A program made the position numbers and the translations under genes. This document shows positions 1 through 6,281 of a stretch of 8,482 bases of DNA, in pieces. Under the pieces are notes generated by a model. That model saw only the letters and a program-made list of their open reading frames with translations, did not search any database and had not been told where the DNA came from. The stretch's first letter is position 1, and every line of letters begins with the position of its first letter. This DNA is from an uncultured Actinomycetes bacterium. Lineage in GTDB: Bacteria; Actinomycetota; Actinomycetes; Nanopelagicales; Nanopelagicaceae. The stretch spans positions 1 to 8,482 of the forward strand of contig CAINSH010000021.1 in NCBI GenBank assembly GCA_903852955.1. The letters run 5' to 3'.

Positions 1-598
1 CAACAGCTAATGTATAAAGCGGTGACCCGTCGCCGCGAACTAAAACAAAGTCAGGCACAAATTTATGATCAAAGGCTACTTCCCCACGGATTAAGTCATT
101 AAAAACTGTGCCGCCATCAGGCATACGCATTCGAACTACAGGTTGGCGACCATCGGCTTTATAGGCAGCAATCTGATCAGCAGTTAAGTCACGGCAATGT
201 CCGTTGTAACCAGGGGCTACATTTGCTGCGCGCTGTGCTTCGCGAACTGCTTCTAACTCTTCAGCTGAGCAATAGCAGTGATAAGCATCTTTTTGATCTA
301 AAAACTTTTGTGCCCATTCGGCATAAATATCTAAACGTTGTGACTGCAAATATGGTCCGTTGTCGCCACCAACTTCTGGGCCTTCATCCCAGTTAAGCCC
401 TAGCCACTTTAAAGTATCGATTGCAGCTTGAATGTATTCATCTGTAACACGCGTTGTATCTGTATCTTCAATGCGAAAAAGGAAAGTTCCACCTGTATGG
501 CGGGCATATGCCCAATCAAAAAGAGCGGTTCGGATGTTGCCAACATGCAAGTCTCCAGTAGGAGAAGGTGCGAAGCGGACTTTAACTTTTTTACTCAA
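1..598 (-). CDS. gltX: Glutamyl-tRNA synthetase, N-terminal part (runs off left edge)
   Basis: Attaches glutamate to tRNA(Glu) in the cytoplasm using ATP; a class I aminoacyl-tRNA synthetase. I translated 199 codons by hand. The N-terminus reads SKKVKVRFAPSPTGDLHVGN, giving the class I signature as HVGN (residues 18-21, the HIGH equivalent), followed by FRIEDTD (41-47). A zinc-type pattern C108-x-C110-x24-C135, with a tyrosine at 131, matches the spacing known for E. coli GluRS. The KMSKS loop and anticodon-binding domain lie outside the window. I chose the TTG start at 596-598 because AAAGGGTGAT, a good Shine-Dalgarno match, sits 7 bases upstream and the family begins just before VRFAPSPTG. 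An in-frame GTG at 608-610, overlapping the upstream stop as GTGA, would add four residues. It is the last gene of the visible cluster. Whether it is a discriminating enzyme cannot be read from this part. Confidence 0.95.
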   Translation of the reverse strand, partial: MSKKVKVRFAPSPTGDLHVGNIRTALFDWAYARHTGGTFLFRIEDTDTTRVTDEYIQAAIDTLKWLGLNWDEGPEVGGDNGPYLQSQRLDIYAEWAQKFLDQKDAYHCYCSAEELEAVREAQRAANVAPGYNGHCRDLTADQIAAYKADGRQPVVRMRMPDGGTVFNDLIRGEVAFDHKFVPDFVLVRGDGSPLYTLAV

Positions 599-605
599 TG
601 TATTA

Positions 606-615
606 ATCACCCTTT
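606..615 (-). promoter_or_regulatory. Ribosome binding site of gltX
   Basis: On the minus strand this reads AAAGGGTGAT, with a good match to the extended anti-Shine-Dalgarno sequence. It ends 7 bases before the TTG at 596-598 and contains the stop codon of the upstream FAH gene, so ribosomes ending there are already at the gltX site. It supports TTG over the GTG at 608-610. Confidence 0.6.
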
Positions 616-1392
616 GCTTACTTTGTTGGTTAATTCGCCTAAACCTTCAATTGCCATAGTTGCATGCCCTCCAGCAACCATCGGACCAATTCCTGCCGGG
701 GTACCGGTCAAAATTACATCACCTGGCAATAGTGTCATTACCCGGGAAACAAAGTTAATGATTTCGGGAACTTTAAACATCATGTCACTTAACTGTGCCG
801 ATTGTTTAACTTCGCCATTTACTGTTGCCGTAATTTTTTGAGTTCCAGGGACGAAATCTGTATCAATCCAGGGACCAATTGGACAAAAAGTGTCGAAACT
901 CTTGGCACGAGTCCACTGGCCATCTTTTTTCTGTAAATCGCGCGCAGTTACATCGTTGGCAATTGCGTAACCAAAGATCACATCGTTTACTCGTTCTACG
1001 GGCACATCTTTACAAAGTCTGCCAATAACAATGGCTAGTTCAGCTTCATGGTCAACGCGTTCTGACATATCTGGCCAGATGATTGTGTCATTCGGTCCGA
1101 TGACTGAAGTATTTGGCTTTAAGAAAATAATCGGTTCTTCAGGAACAACGCCTCCCATTTCAGCTGCGTGGTCTGCATAGTTCTTTCCGATGCAAACAAC
1201 TTTAGAACGCGGGATGACAGGCGCCAATAAACGTACCTTTGACGCTGCAACAGTTGCGGCAGTTTTTTGAATTCCAGAATAGATTGGATCGCCCGTAATT
1301 ACAGTAATTGTGCCGTCATCTTCAAGGGTTCCAAAGAGTGGATCGGTTCCAAGGCCTGAATCTGGACCAGGTGAGAATCGGACGATACGCAT
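607..1392 (-). CDS. Fumarylacetoacetate hydrolase (FAH) family protein
   Basis: A 261-residue enzyme of the FAH superfamily, metal-dependent enzymes that cleave or decarboxylate beta-diketo and 2-oxo acids (acylpyruvases, oxaloacetate decarboxylases, HHDD isomerases). An N-terminal extension (about 1-60) precedes the catalytic domain. The core signature is IGKNYADHAAEMG (68-80). The expected divalent-metal ligands are E116 and E118 in DHEAELAIVIG and D147 in ANDVTARD; K164 and the GTPAGIG loop (230-236) complete the usual active-site set. No signal peptide or membrane segment is seen, so it is cytoplasmic. The ATG follows the corC stop by 16 bases with no clear Shine-Dalgarno. Its stop overlaps the gltX ribosome binding site. 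FAH genes next to gltX are, from memory, common in actinobacteria, but the reason is not known to me. The true substrate cannot be assigned; 'HHDD isomerase' labels in this family are often unsupported. Confidence 0.92.
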   Translation of the reverse strand: MRIVRFSPGPDSGLGTDPLFGTLEDDGTITVITGDPIYSGIQKTAATVAASKVRLLAPVIPRSKVVCIGKNYADHAAEMGGVVPEEPIIFLKPNTSVIGPNDTIIWPDMSERVDHEAELAIVIGRLCKDVPVERVNDVIFGYAIANDVTARDLQKKDGQWTRAKSFDTFCPIGPWIDTDFVPGTQKITATVNGEVKQSAQLSDMMFKVPEIINFVSRVMTLLPGDVILTGTPAGIGPMVAGGHATMAIEGLGELTNKVSKG

Positions 1393-1408
1393 TGAGCAAT
1401 TCTATCGG

Positions 1409-2686
1409 TTACTCGTGGTCTTCAATCTCTTTCTCAAGACGCTCAATTAATACGCTACTAATTCTGCGGCGGCGACCTAGTGGGCGCTCTGACGTGATTG
1501 ACCAGCCATGTAATGAAACAGTTGATCCGGCAATAGGCACGCGGCCAAGCTTTTGTGCCATTAATCCGCCAATTGTGTCGACATCTGCAAAATCTTCTTC
1601 GCTGATTTCAATTTTTAATTCATCGGCTAAATCCTCGATATGCAATGAGGCATTTGCACGCGCCTTATCAGGTGATAACCAAATGAAGTCATCTTCACCG
1701 TCATCGAATTCATCTTCAATCTCTCCAACGATTTCTTCAATAATATCTTCGATGGTGATGATTCCGGCAGTTCCGCCATATTCATCTACAACTACGGCCA
1801 AGTGAATCTGATTGCGTTGCATCTCTTTTAATAGATCATCGGCCATTTTTATCTCAGGCACAAAAGTTGCCGGGCGCATGTGTTGCTCGATATTTTCACT
1901 TTGCTCTGCATCATGGTGATCAAGTGCGCGCTTAGCTAAGTCCTTAACATAAACAATTCCAATGATGTTATCTGGTCCGCTCCCGACAACTGGAATACGA
2001 GAAAAGCCTGAACGTAGAGCAAGAGATAGCCCTTGACGAAGCGTTTTATCCTTTTCAATCCAGACCATATCGGTGCGAGGAACCATAAGTTCGCGTACCA
2101 AAGTGTCGCCAAGTTCAAAAACAGAGTGAATCATTTCGTGTTCATCTGATTCCACTAAACCACGTTCGTGTGCTTGATCTACTAGATCGCGAAGTTCAGC
2201 CTCTGATGTAAATGGGCCTGAGCGAAAACCTTTACCCGGAGTGAGGGCATTTCCTACGGCGATAAGTAATTTAGTGACCGGTCCTAATAAGAAAGCCAAT
2301 GCATAAGCCACGATAATTCCGTAGCGCGCATATTTATGTGGCTGTTGCTTGCCTAAAGTTCGTGGCCCAACACCAACAACTACATAAGAAAGCACAACCA
2401 TGATTGCAACGGTCAATGCCATTGCTTGGGCCGAAGAGTATTGGTGAAGTAAAATAACTGCCAGCAATACTGTTGCGGTGAATTCGCAGAGTTTGCGGAC
2501 CAACAAAATTACATTGAGATATCGAGCCGGTTGAAGACTGTATTTGCGCAGTAGAGCTCCCCCGCGCTTTCCCTCTAACTCTTCAACAACAATGCGTGAA
2601 ATTGAGGTAAGTGCAGATTCGGATGCGGCTAGAAAACCTGCAAATGAAAGAAGCCCGATAATGCTAATGATTGCTAACTGGTTCAT
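1409..2686 (-). CDS. CNNM/CBS-domain CorC-HlyC family membrane protein
   Basis: A 425-residue integral membrane protein of the CNNM (DUF21) family, implicated in magnesium/cation efflux in some bacteria; the old name hemolysin C is misleading. The membrane domain (about 1-150) has four hydrophobic stretches near 3-22, 57-80, 87-108 and 119-145, with the family's SESAL motif at 22-26. A CBS pair follows (about 195-320), containing LMVPRTD (200-206), FSRIPVV (228-234) and the canonical VVDEYGGTAGIITIEDIIEE (299-318). An acidic linker (318-333) leads to the C-terminal CorC_HlyC domain (about 338-420). The ATG at 2684-2686 overlaps the ybeY stop as ATGA and has GGAAG 8 bases upstream, so it is preferred over an in-frame ATG 15 bases earlier. 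The usual acidic-residue-P-K motif of the ion site is replaced by VGVGPRTLGK (104-113). Transport activity is inferred from the family only. Confidence 0.93.
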   Translation of the reverse strand: MNQLAIISIIGLLSFAGFLAASESALTSISRIVVEELEGKRGGALLRKYSLQPARYLNVILLVRKLCEFTATVLLAVILLHQYSSAQAMALTVAIMVVLSYVVVGVGPRTLGKQQPHKYARYGIIVAYALAFLLGPVTKLLIAVGNALTPGKGFRSGPFTSEAELRDLVDQAHERGLVESDEHEMIHSVFELGDTLVRELMVPRTDMVWIEKDKTLRQGLSLALRSGFSRIPVVGSGPDNIIGIVYVKDLAKRALDHHDAEQSENIEQHMRPATFVPEIKMADDLLKEMQRNQIHLAVVVDEYGGTAGIITIEDIIEEIVGEIEDEFDDGEDDFIWLSPDKARANASLHIEDLADELKIEISEEDFADVDTIGGLMAQKLGRVPIAGSTVSLHGWSITSERPLGRRRRISSVLIERLEKEIEDHE

Positions 2687-3120
2687 TGGCTTTGCTTCCA
2701 TTTTTCTACGATTGTCTCCTGAAGTGCAAACATTATTTTTTCTTCTTCAGGTTCGGCATGGTCATAACCAATAATGTGAAGCAGGCCGTGCGTGGCTAAA
2801 ATATAGATCTCATGCTCGGCCGAATGTCCGGCAGTTAAAGCTTGGGCGGCGGCAAAAGTTGGACTAATCATGATGTCGCCAAGAGTTACAACTTCGCCTT
2901 CGGTTTCTGGCATATCCATTGGGAATGAAAGTACATCCGTGCTTCCTGGTTCATCCATCCACTTAATGTGAAGCTCGGTCATGTATTGATCATCAATAAA
3001 ACCAACATTTAAATCACAGTCAGGGTTGAGTTTTAATTCAGCCATGGCAAAAGTTAGTAAGGAAGTTATCTCCGCGCCGGGAACTAACTGCCCTGAAGTA
3101 TTCGTGAGTTCGATTGTCAT
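2683..3120 (-). CDS. ybeY: Endoribonuclease YbeY (rRNA maturation factor)
   Basis: A zinc-dependent single-strand endoribonuclease; in E. coli it takes part in 16S rRNA 3'-end maturation and late 70S ribosome quality control. The 145-residue length is normal. The zinc motif H-x3-H-x5-H is intact as HGLLHIIGYDH, with H111, H115 and H121. Upstream family motifs are WMDEPGSTDVLSFPMD (54-69) and GDIMIS (81-86). The ATG overlaps the phoH stop by one base (TAATG), and no Shine-Dalgarno is visible upstream, so translation probably depends on ribosomes finishing phoH. Its stop overlaps the next ATG (ATGA). phoH-ybeY adjacency is conserved in many bacteria and points to a shared role in RNA and ribosome maintenance. 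Confidence 0.97.
   Translation of the reverse strand: MTIELTNTSGQLVPGAEITSLLTFAMAELKLNPDCDLNVGFIDDQYMTELHIKWMDEPGSTDVLSFPMDMPETEGEVVTLGDIMISPTFAAAQALTAGHSAEHEIYILATHGLLHIIGYDHAEPEEEKIMFALQETIVEKWKQSQ
2695..2699 (-). promoter_or_regulatory. Ribosome binding site of the CorC-type gene
   Basis: GGAAG on the minus strand, 8 bases before the ATG at 2684-2686 and inside the last codons of ybeY. It is too close to serve the in-frame ATG at 2699-2701, so it decides the start. Confidence 0.65.
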
Positions 3121-4100
3121 TATTTGCGAATCGGACGAAGCGCTTGTTTAGCTTCATCGAATTTGTCATAAGCCTTAACGATGTCCCCAATTAGTCGGTG
3201 ACGAACAACATCTTCGGCAGTAAGTTCAAGAAAAGCAATATCGTCGATATCTTTTAAGATATCGCGCACAACCCGAAGGCCAGAATGTTGACCATTAGGA
3301 AGATCGATTTGTGTTACATCCCCTGTGATAACCATTTTCGATCCAAAACCAAGACGGGTTAAAAACATCTTCATCTGCTCAGGAGTTGTGTTTTGCGCTT
3401 CATCTAAAATAATAAAAGCATCATTAAGCGTACGCCCGCGCATATAGGCAAGCGGAGCAACTTCGATGATTCCACTTTGCATCATGCGGGGAATCATTTC
3501 AACGTCAATCATGTCATGCAGCGCATCAAAGAGTGGACGCAAATACGGATCGATTTTTTCATTAAGGGTTCCAGGCAAGAAACCTAAATGTTCGCCAGCT
3601 TCAACGGCTGGGCGAGTCAAAATAATTCGATTTACTTTCTTAGCTTGCAACGCAGAAACTGCTTTTGCCATTGCTAAATAAGTCTTTCCAGTTCCTGCCG
3701 GTCCAATTCCAAAAGTTACTGTGTTCTCTTCAATGGCATCTACATAACGCTTCTGGTTGGCAGTTTTTGGTCTAATTGTTCGCCCGCGATTGCTAACGAT
3801 ATTAAGTGATAAAACTTCTGCAGGATGATCAACCGGCTTACTTTCAAGCATTGCAATGGATCGATTTACGGCATCTACAGTGAGTGTGTTGCCAGAACGA
3901 ATAACAACTAAAAGTTCGGCAAAAAGGTTTTCCAGTGCGATGCAATCAACATGAGGCCCACGCAAAGTGATTTCATTTCCGCGGACTGTGATGTTGACAG
4001 AGGGAAAGGCTGCTTCAACTACTCGAAGGTTGTCATCGTGTGGTCCAACCAGTGCAACCATAGGAATGGCCGTAGGGACCGTGATGAGTGTGCGTTCCAT
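3120..4100 (-). CDS. phoH: PhoH family ATPase (PhoH-like protein)
   Basis: A 326-residue cytoplasmic P-loop ATPase of the PhoH/YbeZ type. The family resembles superfamily 1 helicase cores and is thought to act with YbeY on RNA; the exact substrate is not settled. Residues 1-100 form the N-terminal domain typical of the long bacterial form. The ATPase domain runs from about 110, with Walker A GPAGTGKT (133-140), LTRPAVEAGEHLGFLPG (161-177), Walker B FIILDEAQN (229-237) and VITGDVTQIDLP (257-268). I chose the ATG at 4098-4100, 17 bases after the HIT stop. A TTG at 4131-4133 would add 11 residues and overlap the HIT gene; neither start has a strong Shine-Dalgarno, though AAAGATAG lies upstream of the ATG. 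The stop overlaps the ybeY start by one base. Confidence 0.96.
   Translation of the reverse strand: MERTLITVPTAIPMVALVGPHDDNLRVVEAAFPSVNITVRGNEITLRGPHVDCIALENLFAELLVVIRSGNTLTVDAVNRSIAMLESKPVDHPAEVLSLNIVSNRGRTIRPKTANQKRYVDAIEENTVTFGIGPAGTGKTYLAMAKAVSALQAKKVNRIILTRPAVEAGEHLGFLPGTLNEKIDPYLRPLFDALHDMIDVEMIPRMMQSGIIEVAPLAYMRGRTLNDAFIILDEAQNTTPEQMKMFLTRLGFGSKMVITGDVTQIDLPNGQHSGLRVVRDILKDIDDIAFLELTAEDVVRHRLIGDIVKAYDKFDEAKQALRPIRK
3245..3264. repeat. Short inverted repeat inside phoH
   Basis: CGATATCTT and AAGATATCG form 9-base perfectly complementary arms separated by TT; in RNA this could fold as an 8-pair stem with a four-base loop. It encodes DILKDID, so the repeated Asp-Ile codons (GATATC twice) explain part of the symmetry. 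No function is claimed. Confidence 0.5.
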
Positions 4101-4117
4101 TAATGCCAAATCTATCT

Positions 4118-4465
4118 TTAACCGGGAGGCCAAGCCAGTCCACGCCCACCAAGTAGATGCATGTGAGCGTGGAAAACGCTTTGGCCAGCCTCTTGGCCGG
4201 TGTTAAAAACAGTGCGATAACCAGTTAAAGCATTGGTCTGCGCAATTTGGGCCGCAGCCGAAAAAACCTCCGCCGTAAGCGTTGGAGAAATCTTGGCAAG
4301 CTCGGCCGCATTTTCAACATGTAGCGTTGGGATTATCAAAACATGCGTTGGTGCCTGTGGGTCGATGTCATTGAAAGCTATGACATTTTCATTTCGAAAA
4401 ACTATTGTTGCAGGAATATCTCCGGTGATAATTTTGCAAAACAAGCAGTTGGGATCTAAAGCCAC
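4118..4465 (-). CDS. HIT family (histidine triad) nucleotide-binding hydrolase
   Basis: A small cytoplasmic protein of the HINT branch of the HIT superfamily, which hydrolyses nucleoside phosphoramidates and related AMP conjugates. From the GTG start it has 115 residues, the normal HINT length. The N-terminus CLFCKIITGDIPA (7-19) is typical of bacterial HINT. The catalytic triad motif is HAHMHLLGGRGLAWPPG (99-115), with H99, H101 and H103; H101 is the expected nucleophile. I place the start at the GTG at 4463-4465, four bases after the rsmE stop, because the family begins close to the CLFCKI segment. The longest frame opens at 4522, would overlap rsmE by about 53 bases and adds residues unlike any HINT. 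Only a weak AAGG lies 12 bases upstream, so coupling to rsmE is likely. The physiological substrate is unknown. Confidence 0.94.
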   Translation of the reverse strand: MALDPNCLFCKIITGDIPATIVFRNENVIAFNDIDPQAPTHVLIIPTLHVENAAELAKISPTLTAEVFSAAAQIAQTNALTGYRTVFNTGQEAGQSVFHAHMHLLGGRGLAWPPG

Positions 4466-4469
4466 GTAA

Positions 4470-5180
4470 TTACCATACCTTGAGCAACGCTGAAATTGCA
4501 GCGACTGCAGCAATTCCTGCATGTGCCGAGCGCAGAATTGGCCGGCCCATTAGCGCAACTTTCGCCCCGGCCTCAACGAATTGATCCAACTCGGTTGGAG
4601 TAATTCCACCTTCTGGTCCAATAATTACAAGCAAGTTAGCAACATTGTGAGAAGAAATGGCATCACTTAATTTCGTTGTTGAACTCTCGTGGAAGACAAC
4701 TGCTAAGTCGCTTAATCTGATTGCGTCGCAGATTTGTTCAGTAGTTGCAATATCTGAGACTTCGGGGATTCGCAGTCTGCGCGATTGTTTACTTGCTTCA
4801 CGGGCCGTTACTGAAAATTTTTCTGATGCCTTGCCGATGCTGCGCGATGCTTGCCACGGAACAATTCGATCAACACCAGCTTCTGTCAGAAGTTCTATTG
4901 CCTCTTTTGCGCGATCGCTTTTAGGCAACGCCTGCACCACAGTGATTGTGGTCGGCAAAGCTTCCTGGAATCCAGATGCAATGACTTCGACTTCAAGAGA
5001 CTTCTTCTTAACAGCAAAGGCTTTTACTTGTGACCATGTGCCTTGCCCATCACTTAGCATAAAGATGTCGCCGGCTTTCATTCGCAGAACGCGGATTGCA
5101 TGGTTTGCATCTTCGCTATCAAAGTCATAAATCTGTCCGACTTGGGTTGGCAGGTTATCTACAAAAAATAGAGTCAACAT
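4470..5180 (-). CDS. rsmE: 16S rRNA (uracil-1498-N3)-methyltransferase RsmE
   Basis: A SAM-dependent methyltransferase of the SPOUT (knotted) fold that methylates N3 of U1498 of 16S rRNA in the 30S subunit. The 236 residues carry an N-terminal PUA-like RNA-binding domain with HAIRVLRMKAGD (27-38), then the catalytic domain: ALPKSDRAKEAIELLTEAGV (84-103), KQSRRLRIPEV (131-141), the SAM-loop IIGPEGGITPTE (186-197) and a C-terminal knot segment MGRPILRSAHAG (211-222). The ATG overlaps the dnaJ stop by one base (TAATG), with AAGGTG only about 15 bases upstream. dnaJ-rsmE adjacency is widespread in Gram-positive bacteria. The HIT gene follows four bases after its stop. Confidence 0.96.
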   Translation of the reverse strand: MLTLFFVDNLPTQVGQIYDFDSEDANHAIRVLRMKAGDIFMLSDGQGTWSQVKAFAVKKKSLEVEVIASGFQEALPTTITVVQALPKSDRAKEAIELLTEAGVDRIVPWQASRSIGKASEKFSVTAREASKQSRRLRIPEVSDIATTEQICDAIRLSDLAVVFHESSTTKLSDAISSHNVANLLVIIGPEGGITPTELDQFVEAGAKVALMGRPILRSAHAGIAAVAAISALLKVW

Positions 5181-6280
5181 TATTTATTAAACGCACCTTT
5201 TATTTTTGAGAAAATGCCACCGTCGTGCCCTTTTACATGAGCTTCGCCTGATTTTTCTCCACGAATCTCGGCAAACTTCTTCAACAATTCTTCTTCTTCG
5301 CGATTTAATTTAGTAGGTGTCTGTACCTCAATGTGAACTACTAAGTCTCCGCGACCACCATGGCGCAAACGAGTCATTCCCTTGCCCTTAATTGCAACTG
5401 GGGTTCCACTTTGAGTTCCTGGTTTTACATGTACTTCAACTGGGCCATCTAGCGATTCAACAGTCACTGTTGTGCCGATTGCCGCTGCCGACATCGATAC
5501 CGCAAGTGACATATGCAAAGTGTCACCTTCGCGGATTAGATAATCATGATCTTTCTCAACTATTTCAACATAGAGATCTCCAGCTGGGCCTCCACCATGA
5601 CCGACTTCGCCGCGACCAGATAGTTGAATCCGATTTCCAGTTTCAACGCCGGCAGGAATTTTTACTTGAATATTTTGACGAGAACGTACCCGACCTTCTC
5701 CGGCACATTCACGACAAGGGTTTTGAATAATGCTGCCGTATCCACCGCATGCATTACATGGTCTTGACGTCATTACTTGGCCGATTACAGAGCGCACAAC
5801 TTGTTGAGTTTCACCGCGTCCCTTACAGACTGCGCAAGTGCTTGGTTGTCCGCCATCGATGCAACCGCTTCCGGTGCACTTTGGACAGACAACGGCGCTT
5901 TCTACGGTGATTTCGCGATCGGTGCCAAAACATGCTTCGTGCAGATCAACTTGTACGCGTATTAAAGAATCCTGACCTGCGCGCATACGTGGCCTTGGAC
6001 CACGCGATCCACCGCCGCCAAAAAATGCATCCATGATGTCGCTAAATCCGCCACCAAATCCGCCACCGCCAAAATTACTTCCACCCATGTCATATGACTG
6101 GCGCTTTTGTGAATCGCTTAATACTTCATAGGCAGCAGTAATCTCTTTGAATTTATCCTGAACCGCAGGGTCTGGATTTACATCCGGGTGTAGTTCGCGG
6201 GCCAATTTTCGATATGCCTTTTTAATTTCATCAGCAGAAGCTTCGCGTGAAACACCTAATGTTTGATAATGATCGCTCAA
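5180..6280 (-). CDS. dnaJ: Chaperone protein DnaJ (Hsp40, type A)
   Basis: Co-chaperone that delivers unfolded substrates to DnaK and stimulates its ATPase. All domains of a type A DnaJ are present in 366 residues. The J-domain is at about 3-66 with HPD at 31-33. A Gly/Phe-rich segment spans about 66-95. The zinc-finger region has four CxxCxGxG units (CPKCTGSG 132-139, CAVCKGRG 149-156, CNACGGYG 175-182, CRECAGEG 189-196), followed by the C-terminal substrate-binding domains to about 325. The start I prefer is the TTG at 6278-6280: GAAGG lies 8 bases upstream and [10 protein letters not shown] matches the family N-terminus. A GTG at 6287-6289 is in frame but directly abuts that GAAGG. Linkage to hrcA with no grpE or dnaK nearby suggests the second actinobacterial DnaJ rather than the dnaK-operon copy (inference). 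Confidence 0.96.
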   Translation of the reverse strand: MSDHYQTLGVSREASADEIKKAYRKLARELHPDVNPDPAVQDKFKEITAAYEVLSDSQKRQSYDMGGSNFGGGGFGGGFSDIMDAFFGGGGSRGPRPRMRAGQDSLIRVQVDLHEACFGTDREITVESAVVCPKCTGSGCIDGGQPSTCAVCKGRGETQQVVRSVIGQVMTSRPCNACGGYGSIIQNPCRECAGEGRVRSRQNIQVKIPAGVETGNRIQLSGRGEVGHGGGPAGDLYVEIVEKDHDYLIREGDTLHMSLAVSMSAAAIGTTVTVESLDGPVEVHVKPGTQSGTPVAIKGKGMTRLRHGGRGDLVVHIEVQTPTKLNREEEELLKKFAEIRGEKSGEAHVKGHDGGIFSKIKGAFNK

Positions 6281-6281
6281 C

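Noticed and set aside
1308..1805. Long plus-strand open frame across the FAH/CorC junction
   Set aside because: It is antisense to two well-supported genes, rich in Ser/Ile from reversed codons, and has no domain signature or ribosome site.
4101..4117. Largest gap in the cluster, considered for a terminator or promoter
   Set aside because: It is 17 bases with no hairpin or T-run; it holds only a weak ribosome site for phoH.
4911..4918. GCGATCGC octamer palindrome resembling a HIP1 element
   Set aside because: I noticed only this single copy, inside rsmE; HIP1 is a highly abundant repeat of cyanobacteria and nothing else here is cyanobacterial.
4657..5130. Plus-strand open frame of 157 codons opposite rsmE
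   Set aside because: It mirrors the rsmE codon pattern, has no recognisable motif, and rsmE itself is certain.
6000..6090. Repetitive CCGCCACCAAA-like stretch
   Set aside because: It is the reverse strand of Gly/Phe codons in the DnaJ Gly-rich linker, normal for the family, not a DNA repeat element.
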